NCBI GenBank assembly: GCA_913060875.1
Contig: CAJXSL010000003.1
Coordinates: 273,045-337,044, forward strand
Origin: an uncultured Desulfobacteraceae bacterium
GTDB taxonomy: Bacteria > Desulfobacterota > Desulfobacteria > Desulfobacterales > UBA5852
Reading direction: 5' to 3'
Length of the DNA: 64,000 bases
This document shows positions 54,046-62,694 of this stretch, in pieces. Made by a program: the position numbers and the translations under genes. The first letter of the stretch is position 1. Each line of letters begins with the position of its first letter. Under the pieces are notes generated by a model. That model saw only the letters and a list, made by a program, of their open reading frames with translations. It did not search any database and had not been told where the DNA came from.

Positions 54046-54503
54046 GGGGATAATCCTCCGGAAGGATTCTGGGATGGCGTGCGGTCCAATATGGCCATGG
54101 TGATGCGGGCCGTGCAGACGAGACGCTCCTCCTGGTCGTCCTGGATATGGATCTGCCAGACATGGGTGGAACTGCCGATGTGCAGCGGCGCTACGGTGCC
54201 GGTGACATAACCATTCCGCACCGCACGCACGTGGTTGGCATTGATTTCCAGGCCCACGGCCATTTTGCGGTCGGGATCGATGCAATGATGCGCTGCGACG
54301 CTGCCCAGGGTTTCGGCCAGCACAACCGAGGCGCCCCCGTGGAGAATGCGTGCCGGTTGGACGGTGCGGCTGTCCACCGGCATCCGGGCCGTGATGGTGT
54401 CGTCGCCGATGTGGGTGTATTCGATGCCGATATGCGCGACAAGTGTATTGGCCGATCTGGCGTTCAGAGATTCAACGGTTGCCGGTGAGAACCAGATGCC
54501 CAT
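54042..54503 (-). CDS. PaaI/YdiI-type hotdog thioesterase
   Basis: A 153-residue hotdog-fold acyl-CoA thioesterase. ILHGGASVVLAETLGSVAA carries the HGGxxxxLAExxGS motif with the catalytic Glu, and VGLEINANHVRAVRNGYVTGTVAPLHIGSSTHVWQI (in part) is the rest of the sheet. It may hydrolyse aromatic or short acyl-CoA. Translationally coupled to the glutaredoxin fusion gene (ATGA), for no evident reason. Confidence 0.9.
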   Translation of the reverse strand: MGIWFSPATVESLNARSANTLVAHIGIEYTHIGDDTITARMPVDSRTVQPARILHGGASVVLAETLGSVAAHHCIDPDRKMAVGLEINANHVRAVRNGYVTGTVAPLHIGSSTHVWQIHIQDDQEERLVCTARITMAILDRTPSQNPSGGLSP

Positions 54504-54614
54504 GGCGTTTGTTTACCTTTCTGATGCTGATGGTGGCTTTGCAGACTCCGTACCAAGCGTTTTTCCGAGGTGCGCGTCGTTCCAACCCAAACGTGCCGGA
54601 TGGGGTTTGCAGGT

Positions 54615-55838
54615 CTAATCAATCCATTTGATTTCGCGCGCGGTTTTCTTTCCGATGACCGTATAGTTCAGATTGGGCGGCATTTGGGATTCCGTTTTCG
54701 ACAGGGGGATCCGGCTGCCCATGATCTCCGCCACCTGCTGGGGATAGAGCGGCTGGCGATCCGGGTTGGCGTATCCTCCGGGAAAAGAGGGCTGCCGGGT
54801 GGCCATATCGTATTTATCCCGGGCGCCGACAGTGTGAAGGATTTCATGGGCGATCACCACCTGGTTTTTGGACTCCTGGCGGGCATCGGCATAGGCATGG
54901 ACCACACCGAACAATCCCTTGCGAATCCCCAGGGAGTTTTCCAGAGGGTTGGGTACACGGGCATCGTGATAAATCACAAAAATTTTAATATCCGGTGAGG
55001 GGCCCTCGCTAAAGGTGTCGTTTTGATGCACCCACAGGCGCATTTTCAGGCTCCACCAGATAACGGCAAGAGGGTTGCGCCCCTGGGGTGGCGCAGGTGG
55101 CATTTCCGCCACGGCCGGCGCCAGCCGGATGGTGAAAGGCTCTGCCAGGGGGAGGCCATGGGCTTCCGCTTCCTGAACAAAAAATTCGCCCAAATCAAAA
55201 AAGGTATCTTCATCCAACAGTTGGATATAATTGTCAATGTGGTTTTTCTGATCCCCGTTGATGGGGTAGATGCCGACCCACAGGGGCTCATCCCAGTCTG
55301 TGGTCCAGCGGCCGGTCATGAACGTATTCATGCCCACGATGAACAAGACCAGCAATAGGATGCTGATGCGGGCGGTTTTCCAGATATTGCGGGACGACCC
55401 GGAAGCGCTGTCGGACGACGACACAGGTACTGTGACCTTGGCAATCGGGGCCTGACGGGGCTTTTCCTCCGGTTCGATCAGGAATTCGCCGCACTGAATG
55501 CACGTGGTGGAACGGCTTTGTTCAAAGCCGCAATTCGGGCATTTGACCATGGCGGCGCCAGGTCTGGTCGCAGCGGGTGCCGCCGTAGAGGTGTCTCCGG
55601 TATGGTCGGGCTTACCGACCGGCTCGAGTTCGAAAACGACACCGCAGGAGGCGGCGGCCTTCTGGTATTTTCGGGCGGTCACCTCGTCGACGTTTTTCCG
55701 CAGGGTCACTGTCTGGCCGGAGAAGAGGGTGTCGGCGGTTTGGGGTTTCAGCTTAAAAATTGTGGCCAGTTTTTCTTTGGCTTCGTTAATGTCGTACTCG
55801 GGAGAAAACTCTCCGTGGAAAACAACGTTATACAGCAT
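54615..55838 (-). CDS. Zinc-ribbon, membrane-anchored metzincin-like protein
   Basis: A 407-residue protein with four parts. (1) An N-terminal domain (NVVFHGEFSPEYD..., with KLKPQTADTLFSGQTVTLRK) like the small domain found before membrane segments in several proteobacterial proteins. (2) A zinc ribbon at about residues 98-118 (CPNC and CIQC pairs). (3) One membrane helix at about 155-175. (4) A large periplasmic domain with VVIAHEILHTVGARDKYD near residue 327, fitting the metzincin consensus HExxHxxGxxD, followed by EIMGS as a possible Met-turn. It is probably a metalloprotease. The start is ATG 55838; GTG 55844 is possible. Confidence 0.75.
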   Translation of the reverse strand: MLYNVVFHGEFSPEYDINEAKEKLATIFKLKPQTADTLFSGQTVTLRKNVDEVTARKYQKAAASCGVVFELEPVGKPDHTGDTSTAAPAATRPGAAMVKCPNCGFEQSRSTTCIQCGEFLIEPEEKPRQAPIAKVTVPVSSSDSASGSSRNIWKTARISILLLVLFIVGMNTFMTGRWTTDWDEPLWVGIYPINGDQKNHIDNYIQLLDEDTFFDLGEFFVQEAEAHGLPLAEPFTIRLAPAVAEMPPAPPQGRNPLAVIWWSLKMRLWVHQNDTFSEGPSPDIKIFVIYHDARVPNPLENSLGIRKGLFGVVHAYADARQESKNQVVIAHEILHTVGARDKYDMATRQPSFPGGYANPDRQPLYPQQVAEIMGSRIPLSKTESQMPPNLNYTVIGKKTAREIKWID

Positions 55839-56085
55839 GGTCACATCGTCCTCATCGCTTCGGCATGATTTACCCCAGCATTATCGGCAATTTATGCCCA
55901 AGACTTGAGCGTGGTGGTCATTCTTTGGTTGCGCGTTGGCCGTTAAATCCCAACCCGACCGGTTTTAACAATGCAATGTGGCAAAAATTGGTAATTAATT
56001 TAAAAGCATACCAAAAGGAATCCAGAGAGGCAAGTACGCTTGGTCCGCGCTCTGCCGGTCGGTTTGGCGAGGATCGTCCGGGACA
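55839..56085. other. Gap between metzincin-like and methyltransferase genes
   Basis: 247 nt, partly AT-rich (around 55970-56010). It should hold the promoter of the metzincin-like gene on the minus strand. No clear hexamers, terminator or small gene were seen. Confidence 0.3.
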
Positions 56086-56745
56086 CTAAACGACATGAGG
56101 TTTTGGCCGCATTCGAATCACCAGGATGGCAACTTTGTGGTCGGCGGAGCGGAGGATATTGCGGGTAATATCGATATAAAAATCCGACTGCATCATGTTC
56201 AGGAACACGCGGTTGGTCTGGCGGATTTCACTGGCCATAAGAATTTCCCCCTCCGGTTTGATCAGTGATCGAAACAGGGCGCTCAGTGCGGAGAAATCCT
56301 TTTCGTTGTAAATCAATTCCGAGCCTATAATGCGGTCGAATCGGTTTGTAAGTTCAGGCCGCATCCAGTCGAGGTGCAAAATATCGTCGGGTTGGCAGGC
56401 GTTGAGGTGAGCATTGGCATGGATGAAATCAATGGCGTGGGGGTCGTATTCCGTAATCGTGATTTTGTGCCCAAAGGCGGCCGCGGCAAGGCCCACCACG
56501 CCGAGACCGGCGCCGAGTTCCAACCAGCGCATGCCATTTTGGGGGGGGGTTGCCGCCACGCGGTGGGCCAGAACGAGAGATGCGTCCCAGATTTTGGTCC
56601 AATGGGGGAACTGATTGAAAAGGTCCTCGGGATCAAGGAACGGCTCCAGGCTGATGGGCACCAGGAAGCGAAAAGGGCGTTGGCCGATGACCGATTCCCT
56701 CGTTTCGGTTTGGTATTGCTGGTGGAAGGTGCTTATGGAAAACAT
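56086..56745 (-). CDS. Class I SAM-dependent methyltransferase (METTL21/PrmA-like)
   Basis: A 219-residue methyltransferase. FPHWTKIWDASLVLAHRVA is the N-terminal substrate loop seen in lysine methyltransferases of the METTL21 group, MRWLELGAGLGVVGLAAAAFG is motif I (in part), and IIGSELIYNEKDFSAL follows. A protein lysine is the likely acceptor, by resemblance only. It starts 95 nt downstream of the TetR gene's end on the same strand. Confidence 0.82.
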   Translation of the reverse strand: MFSISTFHQQYQTETRESVIGQRPFRFLVPISLEPFLDPEDLFNQFPHWTKIWDASLVLAHRVAATPPQNGMRWLELGAGLGVVGLAAAAFGHKITITEYDPHAIDFIHANAHLNACQPDDILHLDWMRPELTNRFDRIIGSELIYNEKDFSALSALFRSLIKPEGEILMASEIRQTNRVFLNMMQSDFYIDITRNILRSADHKVAILVIRMRPKPHVV

Positions 56746-56840
56746 GGCTGCCGGTCTCCTCTATGGTTGGCGGGAATTTGTCCTGGGCCCGGCTACCATG
56801 CCTGCCTCTATTACCACAAGCGAAAAGACGCTTTTTAAAA

Positions 56841-57560
56841 TCATTCTTTGGGTGGATGGTCCGTTGAAGGCGCGGGTGTTGCCAGACCGGCTTCGATCAT
56901 CGCCACGAAGCATGCGAAAAGGTGGTTGCGGTCCGTGCCGAAGGCCTTTTCGAAATGGGTTTTCCGTATCCGCAGAACCTGCATGACGCCGAAGATCTGT
57001 CCCCAAAGAATCAACATGAGCTGACGCGGCGTCAAGGGCGTATGGATGCTGCCGTTCGCCATGCCATCAGCAATGGTGCCGGTAACCAACGCCATTATCG
57101 TTTCGGAGGCCTGTTGACAGGCGGCCTGATATTCACCGGAAGCGCGAGTATCATCAGAGCCCTTCAGGTAGTTAAAATGCCGGGCTTCGTAGTCCATAAT
57201 CAGGCCCAGGTCATCGGGCCGCTCCACGGCAAAATCGAAAAAAGCACGGGCCAGCCCCCGCAGGGTGCCTTCGGAGGCAGCGGCTTCCTGCAACCCCGTG
57301 AGCAGAATGTTCAGGGCACGCTGCGCCACGGCCAGATACAGGTCTTCTTTGTCCCGAAAATAAAGATAGAGGGTCCGCCGGTTGTATCCTGCCGCTTCCG
57401 CCACGGTCGACAGCGTCGTGCCGTCAAATCCGCGCCGGTGAAATACCTTCTTGGCGATATTGATAATGCGCTCTTTGCGTTGGTTTTTTTCCCAAGCTTT
57501 GCGATCGTTGACTTCCAATCTTAACACCCCTGCGGATATTCCTTCGAAGAGAATTGACAT
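56841..57560 (-). CDS. TetR-family regulator upstream of the PLP decarboxylase genes
   Basis: A 239-residue repressor. The HTH region is RRGFDGTTLSTVAEAAGYNRRTLYLYFRDKEDLYLAVAQ (in part). The ligand domain contains DLGLIMDYEARHFNYLKG. It is divergent from the decarboxylase-transporter genes, with a palindrome between them at 57581-57594, so it may control them. The start at 57560 gives an unusually long N-terminal tail (about 25 residues); a shorter start is possible but no better ATG is available. Confidence 0.88.
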   Translation of the reverse strand: MSILFEGISAGVLRLEVNDRKAWEKNQRKERIINIAKKVFHRRGFDGTTLSTVAEAAGYNRRTLYLYFRDKEDLYLAVAQRALNILLTGLQEAAASEGTLRGLARAFFDFAVERPDDLGLIMDYEARHFNYLKGSDDTRASGEYQAACQQASETIMALVTGTIADGMANGSIHTPLTPRQLMLILWGQIFGVMQVLRIRKTHFEKAFGTDRNHLFACFVAMIEAGLATPAPSTDHPPKE

Positions 57561-57580
57561 CCTGGAGGATGCAATGATAT

Positions 57581-57594
57581 TTCACATGTGTGAA
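57581..57594. promoter_or_regulatory. Candidate TetR operator
   Basis: TTCACATGTGTGAA has 6-nt inverted arms (TTCACA/TGTGAA) around two bases and lies 21 nt upstream of the tetR start, in the divergent region facing the PLP decarboxylase gene. Confidence 0.5.
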
Positions 57595-57848
57595 TTAAAT
57601 TTCATTCGCATGTATACACCTTCTTTTCTCAAGAGGTCAAGACCAGCCGAGGGGCCACGATTGTGAGCCGATAAGCGCCTTTGGGTTGTCATTGGCCAAT
57701 TTTTTAGACGGATTGGCCGGCAACCCTAATGATTCCCTTTCAGGACGGCCCGTTGTCACCTGTTATAACCTGTTTTTGCGAAAGGAAGGACGCGCTATAA
57801 CCCTAACCGAAGCCGTATCCTCTGTGGATAGCTTAAAAGGATGAGACC

Positions 57849-59285
57849 ATGAAGCCGTTATCAAAATCAGGCATGACCCGGGAAGACGTGTTCTCCCATC
57901 TGGAGGCTTTCCGTCGGGAGGACGTCAAATGGCAGGATGGACGGGTGTTCGGTTATGTCTTTGATCCGGGCCGGGAAGTCCAGGCCGTGGCCCAAGAGGC
58001 CTATACGATGTTTTTGTCGGAAAACGGTCTGGATTTTTCGGTTTTTCAAAGCCTGTTGAAACTCGAAAAAGCATTGGCCGCCATCGGACGCCGTCATCTG
58101 CGGGGCGATAACCAAGTCGTGGGCAATTTTACATCGGGTGGCACGGAGAGCATCATCCTGGCCGTCAAGGCCGCCCGGGATTACTATCGGGCCAAGCGCC
58201 CGGATATCCAAGCGCCCGAAATGATTCTCCCCACAACGGCCCATGCCGCCTTCCATAAAGCCGGAGCCTACCTCGACGTCAAGGTGGTTTCCGTACCCGT
58301 GAACGGGGAAACTTTTCGGGCCGATCCGGCGGCCATGGCGGCCGCCATCACACCGAATACCATCATGCTGGCGGGGTCGGCACCGTCTTATTCCCACGGG
58401 GTTGTCGACCCGATAGCCGACCTGGGGCGTATTGCCCAGGAAAATGATCTCTGGCTCCATAGCGATGCCTGCATGGGCGGTTTCCTGCTGCCCTATTTTC
58501 GGCGCCTGGGGGTCGTGGTGCCGGCGTTCGATTTTCAGGTGCCGGGGGTCTCCTCCATCTCCATGGATCTGCACAAATATGCCTACACCCCCAAAGGGGC
58601 CTCCCTGGTCATGTACCGCCACAAAGACCTGCGCAAACACCAACTGTTTGCCTGTTCCCACTGGATCGGGTACACGATTGTCAACAACGCGATTCAGAGC
58701 AGTAAATCGGGCGGACCCATGGCCGCGGCCTGGGCCGTACTGAATTATATCGGTGACGACGGCTATCTCGAAATTGCGCGCCGGAAGCTCGAAGCAACCC
58801 GCAAAATCGCTGCCGGCATCGAGGCCATGGAAGGGTTGCGTTTGCTGACACGGCCGGACATGTGCCTGGTTTCGTTTACGGTGGAGCAGGGGTCGGTCTT
58901 TCAACTGGTCGACACCATGAACGCCCGGGGCTGGTATATTCAACCGGCCCTTTCCTACGACAATTCGCCGGCGCACATCCATCTGTCCATCAATGCCTCC
59001 AATGTGGGACGGGAAGACGCCCTGCTGGCGGATTTGGAAAAATGTGTGGCGACCGCCCGAACTTTGCCGCCGGGGGATCTGGTCAAGCTGGTGCAGGGCG
59101 GTTTGGACGATATGGATCTGGCGCATTTGTCCGACAAGGAGATGGCGGACATGCTGACCCTGGCCGGTATCTCGGAAGACGGCATGCCGGAGCGTATGGC
59201 GGACATCAACGGCGTGCTCGATGCCCTGCCGGCGGCCGCCCGCGAGCAGCTCCTGATCGCGTACGTCAACGATTTGTTTGTCTGA
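57849..59285 (+). CDS. PLP-dependent group II decarboxylase / sphingosine-1-phosphate lyase-like enzyme
   Basis: A 478-residue fold-type I PLP enzyme. NFTSGGTESIILAVKAARDYY binds the cofactor phosphate, LWLHSDACMGGF has the Asp that pairs with the pyridine nitrogen, and SMDLHKYAYTPKGAS has the Schiff-base Lys (about residue 243). The sequence resembles sphingosine-1-phosphate lyase and the MfnA/GadA type decarboxylases. In a bacterium with a GltS-type transporter 84 nt downstream, an amino acid decarboxylase is the better guess. The C-terminal 80 residues form an extra helical part (LSDKEMADMLTLAG). AAAAGGATG precedes the ATG. Confidence 0.85.
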   Translation: MKPLSKSGMTREDVFSHLEAFRREDVKWQDGRVFGYVFDPGREVQAVAQEAYTMFLSENGLDFSVFQSLLKLEKALAAIGRRHLRGDNQVVGNFTSGGTESIILAVKAARDYYRAKRPDIQAPEMILPTTAHAAFHKAGAYLDVKVVSVPVNGETFRADPAAMAAAITPNTIMLAGSAPSYSHGVVDPIADLGRIAQENDLWLHSDACMGGFLLPYFRRLGVVVPAFDFQVPGVSSISMDLHKYAYTPKGASLVMYRHKDLRKHQLFACSHWIGYTIVNNAIQSSKSGGPMAAAWAVLNYIGDDGYLEIARRKLEATRKIAAGIEAMEGLRLLTRPDMCLVSFTVEQGSVFQLVDTMNARGWYIQPALSYDNSPAHIHLSINASNVGREDALLADLEKCVATARTLPPGDLVKLVQGGLDDMDLAHLSDKEMADMLTLAGISEDGMPERMADINGVLDALPAAAREQLLIAYVNDLFV

Positions 59286-59369
59286 AACCAGAGCGTAGCG
59301 CCCCTGTGACCCTCAAAGGGGCCCGTGAACACCCCCTGCCCGGCAGGCCGTTCAGGTAAGGAGAAGGAC

Positions 59370-60740
59370 ATGCCGCCCCCCTACCCCTTTAGTTTCATGC
59401 TGGTTTTTGCATTTCTTTCCGCGATGTTGTTGGCCGGCGTGGCGTTGCGCGCGCGGGTTGGTTGCCTGCAGAAATTTCTTTTTCCCAGTTGCCTCATCGG
59501 CGGGGTTCTTGGGCTGGTTTGCCTGCACAGCGGCATGCTGAAAATCGACATCCAAACCGTGGAGGCAATGGCCTATCATTTTTTTAACATTTCTTTCATA
59601 TCCGTAGGGTTGACCCCGGACGAAAAATTGCCCGGCAGCGACCGGAGGGGGCAGAAATTGAGGGGCGCCGGGTGGATGGCCCTGATGCAGGGCATGACGT
59701 TTCCCCTCCAGGCGGTACTGAGTGGCCTGATCGTGATGCTGTTGGGCCTGGCGGGAAGGGAGCTGTTCCCAACCTTTGGATTTCTGGTGCCCCTGGGATT
59801 CAACGAAGGGCCGGGCCAGGCCCTTTCCATTGGGAAAGTGTGGGAATCGCTGGGTTTCGCGCATGCCGCCACCATCGGGCTGACATTTGCGGCGGCGGGC
59901 TATTTTTGTAGTTTCTTTGTGGGCGTGCCCCTGGTGAACCGGGGCATCCGCAGGGGGCAGACCGCCTATGGCCCTCAGCAGCTGCCACGGGATTTCATCA
60001 CCGGCATCCTGCCCCGGCAGGCGACCCATGCCTCGGCCGGCCGGCTGACATTGCACAGCGGCAATGCCGACACGTTGGCGTTTCAGATGGCTCTGGCCGG
60101 CATTGTCTACGGTATTACCTATGGTCTGGTGCGGTTTTTGGGCGCGCTGATGCCGCCGGATGCCGCCGCCATTTTATGGGGCTTTTTCTTTTTCTTCGGT
60201 CTGGGCGTTGCTCTGATGATCAAGACAGGCATGCAGATGCTGGGTGTGGCCCATCTGGTCGACAGCGGTATTCAGCGCCGGATCACGGGCTGGTCGGTGG
60301 ATTATTTGATTGTTGCAACGGTTGCGGCCATTCAGTTAAAGATCATATGGCAGTATTGGATGCCCATAAGCGTAATCGCGCTGGCCAACGGCATTATGAC
60401 GACGCTTTTGGTGGTTTGGTGCGGCCGGCGCCTGGATGCCTTTGCCCTGGAGCGGACGGTTGCCATTTACGGCACGGTCACCGGGACGGTGTCCTGCGGT
60501 CTGCTGCTGCTGCGCATCAGTGATCCGGAATTCCGTACGCCGGTGGCAATGGAAATCGCGCTGATGAATGTCATGGTGCTGCCGATCGTGGGCGGCTGCA
60601 CACTTCTGGTCAACGCGCCTTTGTGGTGGGGGTGGAGCCTCGGCTTGACGATCGCGGTTTTTGCCGCCATTTTTGGCGTATCTTTGAGCTTGTTGTGCCT
60701 GTTGGGCTATTTCGGCGGCCAACACAAGGCGGACGCTTGA
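59370..60740 (+). CDS. GltS-type sodium/glutamate symporter-like transporter
   Basis: A 456-residue polytopic membrane protein with about twelve helices. PLGFNEGPGQALSIGK is the first pore motif and YGTVTGTVSCGLLLLRISDPEFRTPVA (in part) is the second, both close to GltS. This implies sodium-coupled uptake of glutamate or a related amino acid. The ATG at 59370 has AAGGAG directly upstream; the frame back to 59325 is unneeded. It lies 84 nt after the PLP decarboxylase gene and may bring in its substrate. Confidence 0.88.
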   Translation: MPPPYPFSFMLVFAFLSAMLLAGVALRARVGCLQKFLFPSCLIGGVLGLVCLHSGMLKIDIQTVEAMAYHFFNISFISVGLTPDEKLPGSDRRGQKLRGAGWMALMQGMTFPLQAVLSGLIVMLLGLAGRELFPTFGFLVPLGFNEGPGQALSIGKVWESLGFAHAATIGLTFAAAGYFCSFFVGVPLVNRGIRRGQTAYGPQQLPRDFITGILPRQATHASAGRLTLHSGNADTLAFQMALAGIVYGITYGLVRFLGALMPPDAAAILWGFFFFFGLGVALMIKTGMQMLGVAHLVDSGIQRRITGWSVDYLIVATVAAIQLKIIWQYWMPISVIALANGIMTTLLVVWCGRRLDAFALERTVAIYGTVTGTVSCGLLLLRISDPEFRTPVAMEIALMNVMVLPIVGGCTLLVNAPLWWGWSLGLTIAVFAAIFGVSLSLLCLLGYFGGQHKADA

Positions 60741-60753
60741 AAGGAGTAGACCT

Positions 60754-61257
60754 ATGGTCAGGATTATTGTCAGGGGAGGCGTAACAACAGTCGTTGTGTT
60801 GATGTTGGCAATTCTGCTGGCCTGTGCCCGGAGTGTGCCGGAAGTGCGCCATGTCGTGGTCAATGCCGAATTTACGCTTTTGATTGCCAGTGATGCCAGC
60901 CAATTCAAAGACGCCGTTCGCAGTCGCGTGTTTGACCATTATAAGACGTACAGTAATGTTGAGGTGGTAAATATCGGTCGCCTGAAAACCCTCCAGGCGG
61001 ATGATTTCGATGCCGTGCTGATCATCGATACATGTCTGGGGTGGTCCCGCTTCAACCCCTCCATGAAAGCCTTTCTGGACAGTGCCGGGGATCCCGATCG
61101 CGTGGTGCTGGTCCTGACCGTCGATGATACCGATTGGGATTTCACCTATCAGGGGGTTGATGCCATAACGGCGGCTTCCCGAATGGAAGACGAATCTCGA
61201 TTGGCGGAAAATCTGATCCGCCAACTGGACAACATTTTACAGGCGAAAACCCCTTAG
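60754..61257 (+). CDS. Small lipoprotein of unknown function
   Basis: A 167-residue protein. The signal sequence ends in the lipobox AILLACARS, so Cys at about residue 24 would be lipid-modified. The rest has a Rossmann/flavodoxin-like order of strands and helices (FTLLIASDASQFKDAV, VEVVNIGRLKTLQADDFDAVLIIDTCLGW in part, VVLVLTVDDTDWD). I do not recognise a family. It follows the GltS-like gene by 13 nt and ends exactly where copy B of the dispersed repeat begins. Confidence 0.72.
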   Translation: MVRIIVRGGVTTVVVLMLAILLACARSVPEVRHVVVNAEFTLLIASDASQFKDAVRSRVFDHYKTYSNVEVVNIGRLKTLQADDFDAVLIIDTCLGWSRFNPSMKAFLDSAGDPDRVVLVLTVDDTDWDFTYQGVDAITAASRMEDESRLAENLIRQLDNILQAKTP

Positions 61258-61470
61258 TAGTGCCCATCCATAAATGGCATCTTTTGGTCCCGAGCGGCGT
61301 TTTTGCTCTTTTGAAATCCTCGCAATAGTCCACTATTCCTGCAGTTTCCACCCACCGCAGAAAATAGGTCAGACGGGAAGTCCCGTCTAGCGGGATCATA
61401 TCCCGCGAAGCGGGAAAAATCGCTCAGACCTTGCTTGGAACCAAAATCTACCATCTCTGGACGAACACAA
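61258..61470. repeat. Long-palindrome dispersed repeat, copy B with extra hairpins
   Basis: 213 bp, starting directly after the lipoprotein stop. It shares with copy A the terminus TGCCCATCCATAAA, the blocks AATCCTCG and CTATTCCT, and the right part TTGGAACC / GGAACCAAAATCTACCAT. Compared with copy A it has about 67 nt extra in the right half, made of small palindromes (AGACGGGA-AG-TCCCGTCT and GCGGGAT-CAT-ATCCCGC). This is what a nested or expanded hairpin would look like. Confidence 0.7.
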
Positions 61471-61609
61471 AGTGGTGTCCGTCCACTGCGCCGCGCCGCA
61501 AACCATTGCATCCCCATGTAACCTTTTCCGCCTTGCAGGGTCTGAAGGGTAAACGGCTATTGATAAAGGTCGTTTTAATCGAATCCAGACGAATTGATGG
61601 GGGAAAATC

Positions 61610-61807
61610 ATGACCATGGAACATATTATTCGCGCCATTGCCGGCACTTTCATTCTTTTGTCTCTCGGTCTGGGGTATCTGATGAGCCCCTACTGGTTCC
61701 TCTTTACAGGCTTTGTGGGCTTGAATCTGCTCCAATCCGCTTTCACCGGATGGTGCCCCATGGAAACCTTTCTCGGAAAACTGGGTGTCGTACGCGTCAA
61801 CCACTGA
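61610..61807 (+). CDS. DUF2892 (YgaP-type) small membrane protein
   Basis: A 65-residue membrane protein with two helices (residues about 8-20 and 25-42). IIRAIAGTFILLSLGLGYLMSPYWFLFTGFVGLNLLQSAFTGWCPMETFL (in part) is the DUF2892 pattern, with GWCPM near the end, as in the membrane part of YgaP rhodanese. GATGGGGG precedes the ATG. It may pass sulfur or thiol species through the membrane; unproven. Confidence 0.85.
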   Translation: MTMEHIIRAIAGTFILLSLGLGYLMSPYWFLFTGFVGLNLLQSAFTGWCPMETFLGKLGVVRVNH

Positions 61808-61832
61808 AGTTGGACGCTGGTCCGTTTTCGAC

Positions 61833-61861
61833 TTGCACCCCCTTTGGGATTTCGCTATCCT
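61833..61861 (+). promoter_or_regulatory. Candidate promoter of the UPF0173 gene
   Basis: TTGCAC (61833-61838), 17-nt spacer, TATCCT (61856-61861). Each hexamer matches four of six consensus bases. The hydrolase ATG is 127 nt downstream with AAGGAGG. Confidence 0.4.
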
Positions 61862-61987
61862 CCCATCACAATTATGGGGCCGATGCGCCTGAAACGCCAA
61901 GGCCCCTTCCTCCATTAACGCTCCAATCCGATAATGTCATACCGTCAAGATGGTATCCACTGCATTTTCCTGTGAAGGAGGTTTGCC

Positions 61988-62671
61988 ATGCGTATCAATG
62001 TTACCTGGTTAAGTCATTCCTGCCTGCTCATCGATACCGGTGATGCCAAACTTCTGGTGGATCCGTTTATCACCGGCAACCCACTGGCGCCTGTCACCCC
62101 GGATGAGATCCAGGCCGATTACATCCTGGTGTCACACGGCCACGGCGATCACGTGGGGGATACGGTGGCCATTGCCCGGCGCACGGGGGCCACCGTCATT
62201 TCCAATTTTGAAATCCACAACTGGCTATTGGCGCAAGGCGTCGAAAAGGCCCATCCCCAGCACATTGGCGGCGGTTTCGATTATCCCTGGGGGCGCGTCA
62301 AGCTGACCATCGCCCACCACGGTTCGGCCCTGCCCGATGGCTCCTACGGCGGGAATCCCTGCGGGTTTCTTTTTTATATCCAGGGGAAGAAAATTTACCA
62401 TGCCTGCGATACCGGTTTGTTCTACGATATGAAGCTCATCGGTGAAGAGGGTGTCGACCTGGCCGTACTGCCCATCGGCGATAATTTCACCATGGGCCCC
62501 GATGACAGCCTGCGGGCGGTCAAGCTGATTGCGCCCACCCGCGTGCTGCCGATCCACTACGATACGTTTGATGTCATTCAGCAGGACCCCATCGCCTGGA
62601 AAGAGCGGGTGGAACAGGAAACCCCGGCGAAAGTGTCCGTACTGAAACCGGGAGAAACGCTGTCACTCTGA
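61988..62671 (+). CDS. UPF0173-type metallo-beta-lactamase-fold hydrolase
   Basis: A 227-residue protein of the UPF0173 group. NVTWLSHSCLLIDTGDAKLLVDPF is the opening, VSHGHGDHVGDTVAIA the metal-binding HxHxDH motif, TIAHHGSALPDGSYGGNPCGF and YHACDTGLFYDM the later metal ligands, and LPIHYDTF the end. The fold binds two metals and hydrolyses an ester, phosphodiester or lactone; the substrate is unknown. AAGGAGG lies before the ATG. Confidence 0.92.
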   Translation: MRINVTWLSHSCLLIDTGDAKLLVDPFITGNPLAPVTPDEIQADYILVSHGHGDHVGDTVAIARRTGATVISNFEIHNWLLAQGVEKAHPQHIGGGFDYPWGRVKLTIAHHGSALPDGSYGGNPCGFLFYIQGKKIYHACDTGLFYDMKLIGEEGVDLAVLPIGDNFTMGPDDSLRAVKLIAPTRVLPIHYDTFDVIQQDPIAWKERVEQETPAKVSVLKPGETLSL

Positions 62672-62694
62672 TACCGGGGATGCGGCTTCACCCG

